A DNA stretch of 64,000 nucleotides from Paenibacillus sanguinis 2301083 = DSM 16941 (GTDB lineage: Bacteria > Bacillota > Bacilli > Paenibacillales > Paenibacillaceae): contig NZ_KB895379.1 of NCBI RefSeq assembly GCF_000374825.1, forward strand, positions 1 to 64,000. Reading direction: 5' to 3'. Positions 1 through 8,212 of this stretch are shown here, in pieces (position 1 is the stretch's first letter; each line of letters begins with the position of its first letter). The position numbers were made by a program, and so were the translations under genes. A model generated the notes under the pieces. The model was not told the origin of the DNA. It saw only the letters and a list, made by a program, of their open reading frames with translations, and did no database searches.

Positions 1-189
1 TCGAAGCCGTTCCACACTGGAGATGGACTCATTCTTGAACTCGCGATATTTGGCTTTCCAGGCATGCAACGTCTTTGCTGGGATGTCCATCTCTAAGGCG
101 ATTTCCTCCACCGATTTCGTCTGTTCATGGAGATATTTAGCTGTTTGTCTTTTAAATTCTTCGTTATAGCGATTCCGCTGCTCACCCAC
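1..189 (-). CDS. IS3-family transposase OrfA, N-terminal part (runs off window)
   Basis: The reverse strand reads GTG-GGT-GAG-CAG and continues as M-G-E-Q-R-N-R-Y-N-E-E-F-K-R-Q and onward, with no stop to the window edge. A residue pattern of the type S-V-E-E-I-A-L-E-M followed by a second helix and L-H-A-W-K matches the helix-turn-helix of IS3/IS911-type OrfA proteins, which bind the element ends and, after frameshifting into OrfB, form the DDE transposase. The GTG start at 189 is chosen because a GGAGGTG ribosome binding site lies about 5 to 6 bases upstream. Only about 63 residues are visible, so intactness of the element cannot be judged. The sequence upstream of the start carries a TGGACACC motif of the kind seen at IS3-family ends. 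Confidence 0.72.
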   Translation of the reverse strand, partial: MGEQRNRYNEEFKRQTAKYLHEQTKSVEEIALEMDIPAKTLHAWKAKYREFKNESISSVERLR

Positions 190-258
190 GTGAACACCTC
201 CTCAGTTAGTTTTATTATCTTTTTCTCTTAACGAGGTGTCCACTTTTTATTCTAGCTC
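189..258 (-). mobile_element. Probable terminal region of the IS3-type element
   Basis: Between the transposase start and about position 258 the reverse strand contains GTGGACACCTCGTTAAGAG, resembling the subterminal sequence of IS3-family elements. The exact end and any target-site duplication cannot be fixed because the other end is outside the window. Confidence 0.4.
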
Positions 259-316
259 TAGAAATCCATATAAATCCCCGATTTTTGGCGGATTTGAGCC
301 ATTTAACGGGAGTTTT

Positions 317-428
317 TCAGACTGTTGAGAAAGTTGGTTTTCCGTACATCTCGGATAAAAGGGCCCTTAGCCTATAAGGGTTCTTCTCCATATAAATGGT
401 ACGTCACGCCCTTTTCTTAACAATCTGA
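317..428. repeat. 112-bp inverted-repeat element (MITE-like or IS remnant)
   Basis: Positions 317-332 and 413-428 are inverted copies that match at 14 of 16 bases (TCAGACTGTTGAGAAA against TCAGATTGTTAAGAAA). The interior holds a short hairpin, CCCTTA/TAAGGG, near 365-380, and no coding sequence. It lies just outside the IS3-type end, so it may be a miniature element or the debris of another IS. No target duplication was seen. Confidence 0.45.
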
Positions 429-887
429 GATTTTCCCTATATTAAGAAGAGGAATTCCCGAATAGAACCTGAGAACCAGCGGTATTCAGCGAATTCTTGG
501 GACACGTGCAATGCGGCTCATAAGTCTTGCTAACGATCAACCGTTAATTTTTAGATTGAGCCGAATTTCAGGCTCTAAACCAAAATCAGCGGTTGTCATG
601 TGGACGGTGGGGTGCTACGGGTTCGTAGGGTTCTTCCGATCGCTATTGTTCATGGATTTTCCTGATTCAATAAATTCTTATAAGGTTGAAATCCACTCGC
701 AAAGGCGAACACTCCGTTTCTCCAGAATCCCTACGACCCTCCGCTGCATTGGAGGCTAGGCGTCAACCACTAATTTTAAGATAGAGCCGAATTTCAATTA
801 TTATTTTTTCAACATTGGAATCCCTGAAACTAATTCAGCATGCAAGGAATTTGATTGTGTATTTGGGCAATACGTTATTTTGCATTT
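429..887. other. Gene-free stretch with dispersed-repeat sequence
   Basis: No ORF here has a credible ribosome binding site or recognisable product. The stretch contains the repeat copy at 687-803, a second copy of the repeat tail at 535-570, and an inverted partial match: the reverse complement of 611-636 resembles 724-743. It may therefore fold into a long hairpin. Confidence 0.5.
687..803 (+). repeat. Dispersed intergenic repeat, copy 1
   Basis: Positions 687-743 match 39169-39224 at roughly 51 of 57 bases, including the identical run CGTTTCTCCAGAATCC and then TACGACCCTCCG. After a divergent spacer the similarity resumes at about 760-803 against 39245-39285 (GTCAA..ACT..TTTT.AG..AGAGCC.AATTT). 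A further tail copy, TCAACC-TAATTTTTAGAT-GAGCCGAATTTC, lies at 535-570. It has no coding potential, and copies sit only between genes. Confidence 0.6.
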
Positions 888-1778
888 TTAGAGCCGATCT
901 ACCAGCCCGCAATCTACGGAGCTGCCCAACTCTTCAAATAGACGTTGCGCTGCTTCATCTGCGGGCAAGAAGACTTGAATTCGCGGATGCATCAGATTTC
1001 CGGTGGAGATCGTATACTGCTTGAAGCGAATCGGCACCCATTCTCTCCTGCGCTCGCTTCGAGCCAAAATGGTCTGGGTCAGCTCAAACGAAGCATCCTC
1101 CATGGCTTCCATGTCCTCCAGAAAGGCCTGTGATGCGTCATACTGTCCGAAGCGCTTGACCACGTCTTGATACCAGGCATCGTACCGGGATAACATATAA
1201 TTCTGCTTGAACATCCGGATTCCCCGGGCAGCGTGAGCCTCCCACTGCTGCTGAGATGCTTGATCAAACGTAGAGCGAGGACGCACCGGCAGAGCCAGAT
1301 TAAAATGCAAGTCCACCCGGTTCATCAAAGATTGATAAGCCGAACGCTGAGGAAAGTCAAACAAACGGCTGCAAAGCTCATTGTATCCCCGGATATCCTC
1401 CGTATGAGTAACGACCATCGCCGGATAAGGCAAGGCCCTCATCGTATGCTGCGCTTGTTCAATTGCTTGCCCCAGCATAGCTGGAGACAGCTCCGTCTGT
1501 ACCGGCAAATACCCTGCAGCCAGCAGCAAATCATTGCGTTCACCGGAGCTGCACTCCAGATAATCCGCGATATTCAGCATCGTTTGCCGGTCCGGGATCC
1601 GGCGAGAGCGACCGACCAGCAGGTTTTTATAGGTTGGACACGCCTCATCGTTCAGTTCCTGTTGGGTAAATCTTTTCCAGGGCGTATAGCGATGATGGGA
1701 TATCTCGCGCTGACGCTGCAGGCGAAGTCGTTCGATCTCGTACAAAGTCTGCTTTAATCCAGCTTCCTCCGTTTCCAT
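888..1778 (-). CDS. XRE-type regulator with MmyB-like ligand-binding domain
   Basis: A helix-turn-helix occupies roughly the first 90 residues (RFTQQELNDEACPTYKNLLV and following). It is followed by a long PAS-like region starting at P-A-M-V-V-T-H-T-E-D-I-R-G-Y-N, the layout of MmyB-like regulators that sense small, often fatty or aromatic, ligands. The start at 1778 (M-E-T-E-E-A-G) is preferred over an ATG 21 bases upstream because AAAGGAG lies 8 bases before it. Length is 296 residues, normal for the family. The gene is divergent from the MDR reductase at 2046, which is the likely target by analogy with many such pairs. Function beyond DNA binding is inferred. Confidence 0.8.
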   Translation of the reverse strand: METEEAGLKQTLYEIERLRLQRQREISHHRYTPWKRFTQQELNDEACPTYKNLLVGRSRRIPDRQTMLNIADYLECSSGERNDLLLAAGYLPVQTELSPAMLGQAIEQAQHTMRALPYPAMVVTHTEDIRGYNELCSRLFDFPQRSAYQSLMNRVDLHFNLALPVRPRSTFDQASQQQWEAHAARGIRMFKQNYMLSRYDAWYQDVVKRFGQYDASQAFLEDMEAMEDASFELTQTILARSERRREWVPIRFKQYTISTGNLMHPRIQVFLPADEAAQRLFEELGSSVDCGLVDRL

Positions 1779-1886
1779 ATCCCACTCTCCTTTTGGCATA
1801 AGTTCGCCTTCTATCTATTTCTTGAACCACCGTTTGCGCTTATAAAGCATCGACTCACGCTAGTCTAATCAAGTGATACTAATAAG

Positions 1887-1900
1887 GTGTAGTTCTACAC
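1887..1900. promoter_or_regulatory. Dyad in the regulator/reductase divergent promoter
   Basis: GTGTAG-TT-CTACAC is a perfect 6-bp-arm dyad in the 267-bp region between the MmyB-type regulator and the MDR reductase. Its position suits an operator for the regulator. Binding is inferred. Confidence 0.4.
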
Positions 1901-2045
1901 TTGGTTGGAAAAACCGCCTTAAGTATACTCTTGAATGAAAACCACGGTCAAACATTCCGCTCCATAATCATGGAACTCGTCACTTACGTAAAGGAATGAT
2001 CAAGCAGGTTCACTTCAACAAACATGCTAAAGGAGAGATCCATAG

Positions 2046-3008
2046 ATGTCAAAAAATAAAATCCAAGCTATCGTGACCGATCCTGCATCTTCATCTTATC
2101 TAACGATTCAAGAGGTCGAGCCGCCCGCAGCCCAGCCTTGGGAAGCTCTTGTGAACGTTCATGCCGTCTCCCTCAATCGTGGAGAGGTGATCGATGCCAG
2201 CCACCAGGACGCCTACTCCCGCCCGGGCTGGGACTTCGCTGGCATCGTCACTCAGCCAGCCAAGACTGGCGACGGTCCCGCCATGGGAGCGCGGGTCGTT
2301 GGACTGCTAATGCACGGTGCATGGAGCGAGCAGGTAGCGGCCCCGGTCTCCATGCTCGCCGAAATCCCGGATGAAGTAAGCTTCGCTGAAGCAGCCACCC
2401 TGCCCGTATCCGGCTTAACCGCCCTTAATGCGCTCCGCAAGGGAGGATTGCTGCTTGGTAAGCGCGTGCTCATCACAGGCTCAACCGGCGGTGTCGGCCT
2501 GTTCGCACACCAGCTTTCCGCCTTGTCCGGAGCCTACAATGTTGGAGTAGCCAGCACAGAGGATAAAGCCCGGTTCGTGCGAGAAGCCGCGGCGAATGAA
2601 GTGCTTGTCGGAGCTGCAGCATTAGCCGAATCAGAAGCCAGCCGCTTCGGTCCCTACGACCTGATTATCGATTCGGTTGGTGGCGAGACACTAGCAGCAC
2701 TGCTGCCTCAGCTTGCTCCCCGGGGCATCTGCGTAGCTGTAGGCTTCTCGTCTTCCCCAACCGCAAATCTGGACATGATGAATCTTGTCACGCGCGGTGG
2801 CCGCTCGCTATACGGCTTCTTCCTTGGCGAGGAGCTAACCCGCATGACGGCGGCCTCCGATCTGGCTCTGCTCGCTCGCTTGGTCGCAGACGGCCGATTG
2901 ACTCCAAGAATCGCCGTCGAAGCGCCCTGGACGGAGATCGATAGCGTTGCCCGGCAACTTATAGATCGCACCTTTGCCGGTAAAGCCGTGCTGCACATTC
3001 AGGGATAA
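2046..3008 (+). CDS. Zinc-independent MDR-family quinone/NADPH oxidoreductase
   Basis: The 320-residue protein has the medium-chain dehydrogenase/reductase fold of the quinone oxidoreductase (zeta-crystallin) branch. A GroES-like domain covers about 1-120, and a Rossmann NADP-binding domain has the motif GSTGGVG at 145-151. The cysteine/histidine zinc ligands of true alcohol dehydrogenases are absent. Such enzymes reduce quinones or activated alkenes with NADPH in the cytoplasm; the substrate cannot be read from sequence. A strong AAAGGAGAGATCC ribosome binding site precedes the ATG. It is divergent from the MmyB-like regulator at 888-1778 and probably controlled by it. Confidence 0.82.
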   Translation: MSKNKIQAIVTDPASSSYLTIQEVEPPAAQPWEALVNVHAVSLNRGEVIDASHQDAYSRPGWDFAGIVTQPAKTGDGPAMGARVVGLLMHGAWSEQVAAPVSMLAEIPDEVSFAEAATLPVSGLTALNALRKGGLLLGKRVLITGSTGGVGLFAHQLSALSGAYNVGVASTEDKARFVREAAANEVLVGAAALAESEASRFGPYDLIIDSVGGETLAALLPQLAPRGICVAVGFSSSPTANLDMMNLVTRGGRSLYGFFLGEELTRMTAASDLALLARLVADGRLTPRIAVEAPWTEIDSVARQLIDRTFAGKAVLHIQG

Positions 3009-3131
3009 GGCTAATTAGTAGCTGCACACGCGCATCTGTTATCCAAATTCTCATTCAGAGTTCTGCTGCAAGGTTCGGTTTAGAGTTCAGTATGAAGCTC
3101 TATTCATGCTCTCCCCTCAAAGCTCCACTCC

Positions 3132-3168
3132 AAAAAAACACCGCACAGGCCTTGGCCCATGCGGTGTT
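3132..3168 (-). terminator. Rho-independent terminator of the chitinase gene
   Basis: On the reverse strand AACACCGCA pairs with TGCGGTGTT, and the hairpin ends in seven T residues, 24 bases after the chitinase stop codon. Confidence 0.85.
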
Positions 3169-3191
3169 CCCCATCCTTCATCAATACGTGC

Positions 3192-4757
3192 TTACTGCAA
3201 CTGCCACAACGCCGGCACATTGGCCGGTTCCCATCCGGGGAGGGAAGTATGCGCCTGGATACAGCGATAGACGCCACCATTGTAGCTTACTTCGTCATTG
3301 ACGCTATAGGAGACATAGGCCTCCCAGGGCTGCGCCTGTCCCGGTTCCCCGGGCCCGCCCGTCGACGTTGTCGTCCCTTGCACGGACACGGCACCAGAGA
3401 CATTGCCAGCAGCATCTCTCGCCGTCACGGTGAAGGTATACGTTGTATTTGGCGACAGGCCGCTGACCGTTGCCGTTGTACCGCCGACATTCAAGCTGCC
3501 TGTATCATAGGCGACCGTGTAACCGGCAACGCCCACATTATCTGTCGAAGCGCTCCAGACCAGTGTAAGGCTATCTGCTGTAGCCGCCGTTACGCGAAGC
3601 TGGGCTGGTACAGTTGGTGGTGTCGTGTCAACCGGATCAGGGTCAGGATTGGGTCCCGGACCCAATCCGTCCAGATAAGCACGGTGTGCTCGCGAGAACT
3701 CATAGTTCGCCGCTTTATCCCAGTTGATTGACCAGGTCATGATTCCTTTAAAGCCCGGGTAACCTTGAGGATTGCGCAAGGTATAGCCGCCGCCATAGGA
3801 CTGGCCTTTCATAAGATAATTTAGCGCCCTATGCACGTTGTCTGCCGTGGTGTAGCCGCCGCCTGCTGCCGATGGCGTGGCTGGAAGACCGATGAGCAAT
3901 TGCTCGGGACGAAGCGCCGGGAACGGATAGCTTGCATTCCCGCCCACGTTAAAGCCTTGCAGCAGCATTTCTGCCATGGCCACCTGGAAGTCTGCTGTTC
4001 CTTGCGAATAGGATTTGCCGTCAAGCCCTGTCATCGGGCCGGAATTGTAATGCTGCACATGCAGATAGTCCATATCATTGCGCAAAGCGTAAATGACCGG
4101 CAGATAGGCCCCCCAAGGACCGCCATAGGCCACATAGCCCCCTTGCACATACGCCGTCTCCGGTGCCATGGTCAGCATAAAGTCTGAGCCGTAGCTGTCA
4201 AGAATTTCTCGTACCCCCGAGATTAGATTGACGATTTTCGGGGTTGTTGGGTTCTTAAAGTCCACATCTCCACCGTTAAGAGACAGCGAACTTCCTTCCA
4301 AATCAATATCTAATCCATCAAATCCATAAGTATTAATAATGCTCTTCATCGTGCTGACAAAATTTTGCCGGGCTTGGGCACTAGCCAAATCTACAGTGCC
4401 ATTGGCTCCTCCGATCGAAATCAGCACCTTTTTCCCTTGCCCTTGCAATTGCTGCACATCCGCCTGGAACTCACTCACGGAGGCATTATAAGGCTGAAAT
4501 TCCATCATACCCGTTGTGGGACCGCCCACCGGCTCGGCAAAGGCTACCTGAATGACATCATAATCCGGCGAGACATCACGAAGCCGAATCGTGCTGGACC
4601 CGTTATCGAAGTTATGCCAATAACCGATCAGCTTGTGATCTGCAGCGGCTTGGGCCGACTTGCTATCAACCCATGAAGAAAATGAAAATAACGGAACAAT
4701 CAGAGCCAACGCCAGCAACCACTTGCTAGATTTGCGCAAAAGATTGGCTTGAATCAC
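3192..4757 (-). CDS. Secreted GH18 chitinase with FnIII and CBM5/12 modules
   Basis: This 521-residue enzyme hydrolyses beta-1,4-linked N-acetylglucosamine chains outside the cell. A signal peptide (K-W-L-L-A-L-A-L-I-V-P-L-F, cleavage near A-Q-A-A-A at about 38) is followed by a GH18 barrel with the SIGG strand at about 114-117 and the signature D-G-L-D-I-D-L-E at 147-154, where E154 is the proton donor. A Pro/Asp linker (about 372-385) leads to a fibronectin type III module (to about 468). A C-terminal CBM5/12 chitin-binding module of about 45 residues carries the conserved Trp residues. The architecture resembles chitinase D of Bacillus circulans. The start is GTG at 4757, eight bases after GGGGAGG. 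It is monocistronic with its own terminator. Confidence 0.92.
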   Translation of the reverse strand: MIQANLLRKSSKWLLALALIVPLFSFSSWVDSKSAQAAADHKLIGYWHNFDNGSSTIRLRDVSPDYDVIQVAFAEPVGGPTTGMMEFQPYNASVSEFQADVQQLQGQGKKVLISIGGANGTVDLASAQARQNFVSTMKSIINTYGFDGLDIDLEGSSLSLNGGDVDFKNPTTPKIVNLISGVREILDSYGSDFMLTMAPETAYVQGGYVAYGGPWGAYLPVIYALRNDMDYLHVQHYNSGPMTGLDGKSYSQGTADFQVAMAEMLLQGFNVGGNASYPFPALRPEQLLIGLPATPSAAGGGYTTADNVHRALNYLMKGQSYGGGYTLRNPQGYPGFKGIMTWSINWDKAANYEFSRAHRAYLDGLGPGPNPDPDPVDTTPPTVPAQLRVTAATADSLTLVWSASTDNVGVAGYTVAYDTGSLNVGGTTATVSGLSPNTTYTFTVTARDAAGNVSGAVSVQGTTTSTGGPGEPGQAQPWEAYVSYSVNDEVSYNGGVYRCIQAHTSLPGWEPANVPALWQLQ

Positions 4758-4990
4758 GGTTTATTCCTCCCCGCAGTTGAAGATAGAATCTCTTACTAGT
4801 AAGCCATGAAATGATCGGTCTGTCGGCTAACCTCCTTTTTCAGAGATAATTCATCCCGCATCTGATATATTTTACATAATTCGCCAATCTTCCTGCTATA
4901 TTTTTCATAATTATCATAGAAATGATCAAAAAAGAAGAATTTATCCCTCTTATTCTATGATAGTTTCCCTTTGCCGGCCGCACCTCAAAA
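4758..4990. other. AT-rich upstream region of the chitinase gene
   Basis: No gene is visible. The segment between 4860 and 4960 is AT-rich and presumably carries the chitinase promoter, but I could not single out a well-spaced -35/-10 pair. Confidence 0.4.
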
Positions 4991-5020
4991 AGCCCCTATC
5001 CGCAGTAAACGGCAGGGGCT
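4991..5020 (-). terminator. Terminator of the former aldo/keto reductase gene
   Basis: On the reverse strand AGCCCCTGCCG...GGGGCT forms a hairpin followed by TTTTT, 34 bases after the stop codon of the decayed reductase at 5054-5500. Confidence 0.75.
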
Positions 5021-5053
5021 AATCTCTAATCTATTCGAGTATTTCTAAATCTC

Positions 5054-5500
5054 TTATAATTGTGGATAACGAGCGCCCGCAGCAACACCTTTCGGTGAGA
5101 TGCGTTCAATCTCTCTCAATTCCTCGTCAGAGAGCTGGACATTCAGAGCGCCAACATTTTCGGCAATCCGTTCCAGCCGCTTGGTGCCGGGAATAGGAAC
5201 GATTTGCTCTCCTTTGGCCAGCAGCCAGGCCAATGCCCAACTCCTTTAGCACAGGCAGCACCTCATCCTCGACTTCGCGGCTCCATAGCGAGAACTCCGT
5301 CTGCACCGCCGTCAGCGGATGAACAGCATGGGCGCGGCGAATTTGCTCAGGTGTCGGCTCCGACAAGCCGATATAGCGAATCTTCCCCTCCTGAACCAGA
5401 TCAGCCAACGCCCCACGGGCATCATCATGGTACCAAGTCCTAAGGCTGACACCTCTAGTCCCTGATTTCCTAATTTACGTGTGGCTATGGGTTTTTGCAT
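5054..5500 (-). pseudogene. Aldo/keto reductase pseudogene with two internal deletions
   Basis: Three pieces of one AKR gene survive in order on the reverse strand. First is an N-terminus ([15 protein letters not shown] and then LGLGTMMM). After a frame change comes the middle piece [20 protein letters not shown] to E-L-G-I-G-L. After another frame change comes the C-terminal piece [20 protein letters not shown] to G-A-R-Y-P-Q-L-stop at 5054. About 149 codons remain of the usual 320-330. The catalytic Asp/Tyr/Lys/His region and most of the barrel are gone, so the product cannot be active. It probably once formed a unit with the MmyB-type and HxlR regulators upstream. Confidence 0.85.
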
Positions 5501-5637
5501 CTCAGTTCCTCTCTTTCTTCAGCTTAAATAGAGATGATCTTGCATAATCTCAGTCTAGGCTATGTCCTTAGAGGTAGCCACCGTACGCTTATACTAGTAG
5601 TCGCAGTAACAGGCAAAATTTCCTGAACTGAAAGGCT

Positions 5638-6489
5638 CTATTCCGATACAGGAAAAAAGATACACAGGTGGAGGTCCGGATAATCGGTCGTAAATGCCAG
5701 TGAATCGCTGTCATAAGCCTGAGGATGTGTCCAGCCTGGGGCCTGATAAAGTACCCTGGTGACCTTCTTCGCCTTCACATGGTGCTGCTTCCACAATTCC
5801 GCAAATTCATGGCTTTGTTCAGATAATTCTTCCACGAACTGAGCAAACCACGGGTCAAGCGCATATTTGTCATAAGCGGTACGGAAGATCCCTACGGCAT
5901 GAGCTGTCATCTCCTCCCAGTTAATCAGGCGTCTACGCATCTCTGGCTCCGTGAACTGCAAGGCTAGCATGTTGAGCGGGTGGTTCTGAGCAGTCGCATT
6001 CGTTAAATCTCCCACAAGCCCTTCTATCTTTTGATTCCAGACCAATAGCTCCGTGCGGTCATTGGTTATAAAAGCGGGATAAGCTATCCCATTCACGATT
6101 TCCTTCCATTTCGGCTGCACCTCTCTGGTGACGGTCAGCATAGTCTCCGGTTCGTTGCCATTCCACAGCCCAAGCAAGTGCTTGTACTCATCGTCGGTCA
6201 GTTGCAGCGCCCGGCCAATGCTTTCGATCACTTCCCGGGAGACGGATACCTCTCGGCCCTGCTCCAGCCAGGCATAATAGGTTGCGCTGACACCTGCCAG
6301 AATCGCTACCTCCTCCCGTCGCAGTCCCGGTGTCCGCCGGATTCCACGCGTCTTGGTCAACCCTGCCTGCTCAGGCTTCAGACGCGAGCGGCGCGACTTC
6401 AAGTAATCCCCCAGCCGCTTGGCCCTACTCTTATCCAACTCTCTATGTGACAGCTTCTCGCCAATATTAGTGTCTTCCTTGTTTAACAT
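5638..6489 (-). CDS. XRE-type regulator with MmyB-like ligand-binding domain
   Basis: The 283-residue protein has a helix-turn-helix at about 50-110 with the family signature R-R-T-P-G-L-R-R-E-E-V-A, followed by G-V-S-A-T-Y-Y-A-W-L-E-Q-G-R. An MmyB-like sensor region begins near P-A-F-I-T-N-D-R-T-E-L-L-V-W-N. These regulators control oxidoreductase genes in response to small ligands. The ATG start follows AGAGGAGAAGGGA. It lies 24 bases after the HxlR gene on the same strand and 137 bases upstream of the aldo/keto reductase pseudogene, which may have been its target. It is a paralogue, not a copy, of the protein at 888-1778. Confidence 0.85.
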   Translation of the reverse strand: MLNKEDTNIGEKLSHRELDKSRAKRLGDYLKSRRSRLKPEQAGLTKTRGIRRTPGLRREEVAILAGVSATYYAWLEQGREVSVSREVIESIGRALQLTDDEYKHLLGLWNGNEPETMLTVTREVQPKWKEIVNGIAYPAFITNDRTELLVWNQKIEGLVGDLTNATAQNHPLNMLALQFTEPEMRRRLINWEEMTAHAVGIFRTAYDKYALDPWFAQFVEELSEQSHEFAELWKQHHVKAKKVTRVLYQAPGWTHPQAYDSDSLAFTTDYPDLHLCIFFPVSE

Positions 6490-6513
6490 TCCCTTCTCCT
6501 CTCTAGCCTGGGC

Positions 6514-6900
6514 TCATGGTAATTCAGCCGCATGAATTTGCGGTTCTTGCCCCTTGGCGGCTTGCTCCAGACCTTTCTGGGATTTTCGCTGCACATGACG
6601 GGTCCCCCAATCATGCATCGCGTCCAATATCGGCTCCAGGCTGCGTCCATACTCTGTCATTGAATACTCGACTCTTGGCGGTACCTCGGGATATACAATC
6701 CGCTCAATAATTTCCTCCGCCTCCAGCTCGCGCAGGTTTTGCGTCAGCATTTTCTGCGAAATCTCTGGCAAATGACGCTTTAATTCGCTGAACCGTTTCG
6801 TTCCCTCCTGAAGCAGATACAACAAAATAATCGGCTTCCATTTCCCAACCAAGATCTCCAAGGCATTATCCACACGGCAAAATCCAGGATGCTTCTGCAT
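6514..6900 (-). CDS. HxlR-family winged-helix regulator
   Basis: This 128-residue protein shows the HxlR core: C8-R near the N-terminus, then I-L-V-G-K-W-K-P-I-I-L, R-F-S-E-L-K-R-H-L, and the wing V-P-P-R-V-E-Y-S-M-T-E-Y-G. Members bind DNA as dimers and several (YodB, HypR) sense electrophiles through the N-terminal Cys, which is conserved here. It is divergent from a flavin monooxygenase/FMN reductase pair at 7116, and the region between them holds two short dyads. It is therefore probably the repressor of that pair and may be co-transcribed with the MmyB-type gene downstream. Confidence 0.88.
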   Translation of the reverse strand: MQKHPGFCRVDNALEILVGKWKPIILLYLLQEGTKRFSELKRHLPEISQKMLTQNLRELEAEEIIERIVYPEVPPRVEYSMTEYGRSLEPILDAMHDWGTRHVQRKSQKGLEQAAKGQEPQIHAAELP

Positions 6901-6987
6901 AACTTGGCAACACTCCTTCCATTTATCTCCATGGCTTTATGGCTCGATGGCCGATCCTGTTGCTGTTGCTTCTGTTCGCTGCCCTAG

Positions 6988-7054
6988 GTTACCTATAAGT
7001 AACTATACCACTTTTAAGTGCGTACTTACTAAAAGTAGGTGGTATGACTATAAT
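6988..7054 (+). promoter_or_regulatory. Divergent promoter/operator region of HxlR and LLM genes
   Basis: GTTAC-CTATAA-GTAAC (6988-7003) and TAAGT-GCGT-ACTTA (7015-7028) are perfect 5-bp-arm dyads. A TATAAT at 7049-7054 lies 17 bases after a weak TTACTA, giving a plausible promoter for the flavin monooxygenase. The second dyad overlaps the -35 element, as expected for a repressor site. Confidence 0.5.
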
Positions 7055-7115
7055 AAAAGCATGAAATATCATTCCTGCAGCATCCATTTCAAATCCACCA
7101 GAGGTGAAGCAACCT

Positions 7116-8174
7116 ATGAATAAATATCGTCTTGATTCAAGCAAAGGACTGGAATTTGGCATCTACACCCTGGGAGATCATCTCCCCGATCCCAACACGG
7201 GCGAGCGCATTTCCGCCCAGGAGCGCATCAAGCAAATTATTGAGTACGCCAAGCTGGCTGAGCAAGCCGGATTGGACTTCTTCAGCATCGGCGAGAGCCA
7301 TCAGGATTACTTCGCCACACAGGCCCATACCGTCGTGCTTGGCGCCATCGCTCAGGCTACCCGCACCATCAAGCTTGGCAGCTCGGCAACCATCATCAGC
7401 ACCTCCGATCCCGTACGGGTCTATGAGGATTTCGCCACCATTGATCTGATCTCGGGCGGTCGGGCCGAGCTAGTGGCCGGACGAGCCTCCAGAGTAGGAC
7501 TCTTCGATTTGCTGGGTTACAACATTCGCGACTACGAGGAATTGTTTGAAGAAAAATTTGATCTGCTGCTGCAGATCAATGAACATCCTGTCGTGAACTG
7601 GGAAGGAGAGTACCGTGCTGCGCTCCGCAACGCCAAAGTGCTGCCTCGCCCGCAGGATGGTTCCTTGCCGATTTGGCGGGCCGTGGGTGGCGGACCTGCC
7701 AGTGCCATCAAAGCAGGTTATGCCGGGGTGCCTATGTATATGGCTCATCTGGGTGGACCGGCTTCCGCATTCAAGCAAACCGTGGATGCCTATCGGCAAG
7801 CAGCTCGTCAAGCTGGTCATAACCCGGACGAATTACCGATTGCTACCGCCGGATTCTTCTATGCAGCAGACACCTCGCAGCAGGCGCTGGAGGAACTGTA
7901 TCCCCATATCAACGAGGGCATGAAGAAGACTAACGGGCAAGGCTTTTACAAGCAGCTATTCATGCAAGGCGGCGATCCCCATCACATTATGAACGTCGGC
8001 AGTCCTCAGCAGATTATTGAGAAAATATTGTATCAGCACGAGCTATTTGGCCATCAGCGCTACATTGCCCAGATTGATTTTGGCGGCATGCCTTTTGACA
8101 AGCTGCAACGTAACCTTGAATTAATTGGTACGAAAATTCTGCCTGCCATTCGTAAATACACAGCTAAGGCTTGA
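7116..8174 (+). CDS. LLM-class (bacterial luciferase-like) flavin monooxygenase
   Basis: The 352-residue protein has the TIM-barrel pattern of luciferase-like monooxygenases: G-I-Y-T-L-G-D-H-L near the start, A-G-L-D-F-F-S-I-G-E-S-H, T-I-K-L-G-S-S-A-T-I-I-S and the R-A-E-L-V-A-G-R-A-S segment. These enzymes use reduced FMN supplied by a partner reductase and O2 to oxidise an organic substrate, which is not identifiable here. The next gene encodes an FMN reductase, completing a two-component system. ATG at 7116 follows AGAGGTGA by about 9 bases and is preferred over GTG at 7104. It is divergent from the HxlR regulator. Confidence 0.85.
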   Translation: MNKYRLDSSKGLEFGIYTLGDHLPDPNTGERISAQERIKQIIEYAKLAEQAGLDFFSIGESHQDYFATQAHTVVLGAIAQATRTIKLGSSATIISTSDPVRVYEDFATIDLISGGRAELVAGRASRVGLFDLLGYNIRDYEELFEEKFDLLLQINEHPVVNWEGEYRAALRNAKVLPRPQDGSLPIWRAVGGGPASAIKAGYAGVPMYMAHLGGPASAFKQTVDAYRQAARQAGHNPDELPIATAGFFYAADTSQQALEELYPHINEGMKKTNGQGFYKQLFMQGGDPHHIMNVGSPQQIIEKILYQHELFGHQRYIAQIDFGGMPFDKLQRNLELIGTKILPAIRKYTAKA

Positions 8175-8212
8175 TCGCTAAAGCTCCAAGAATAGAATTA
8201 GGAGGAATCCCC

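Noticed and set aside
511..759. 82-codon open frame in the gene-free stretch
   Set aside because: It has no ribosome binding site, crosses the dispersed repeat, and its predicted protein has no recognisable pattern.
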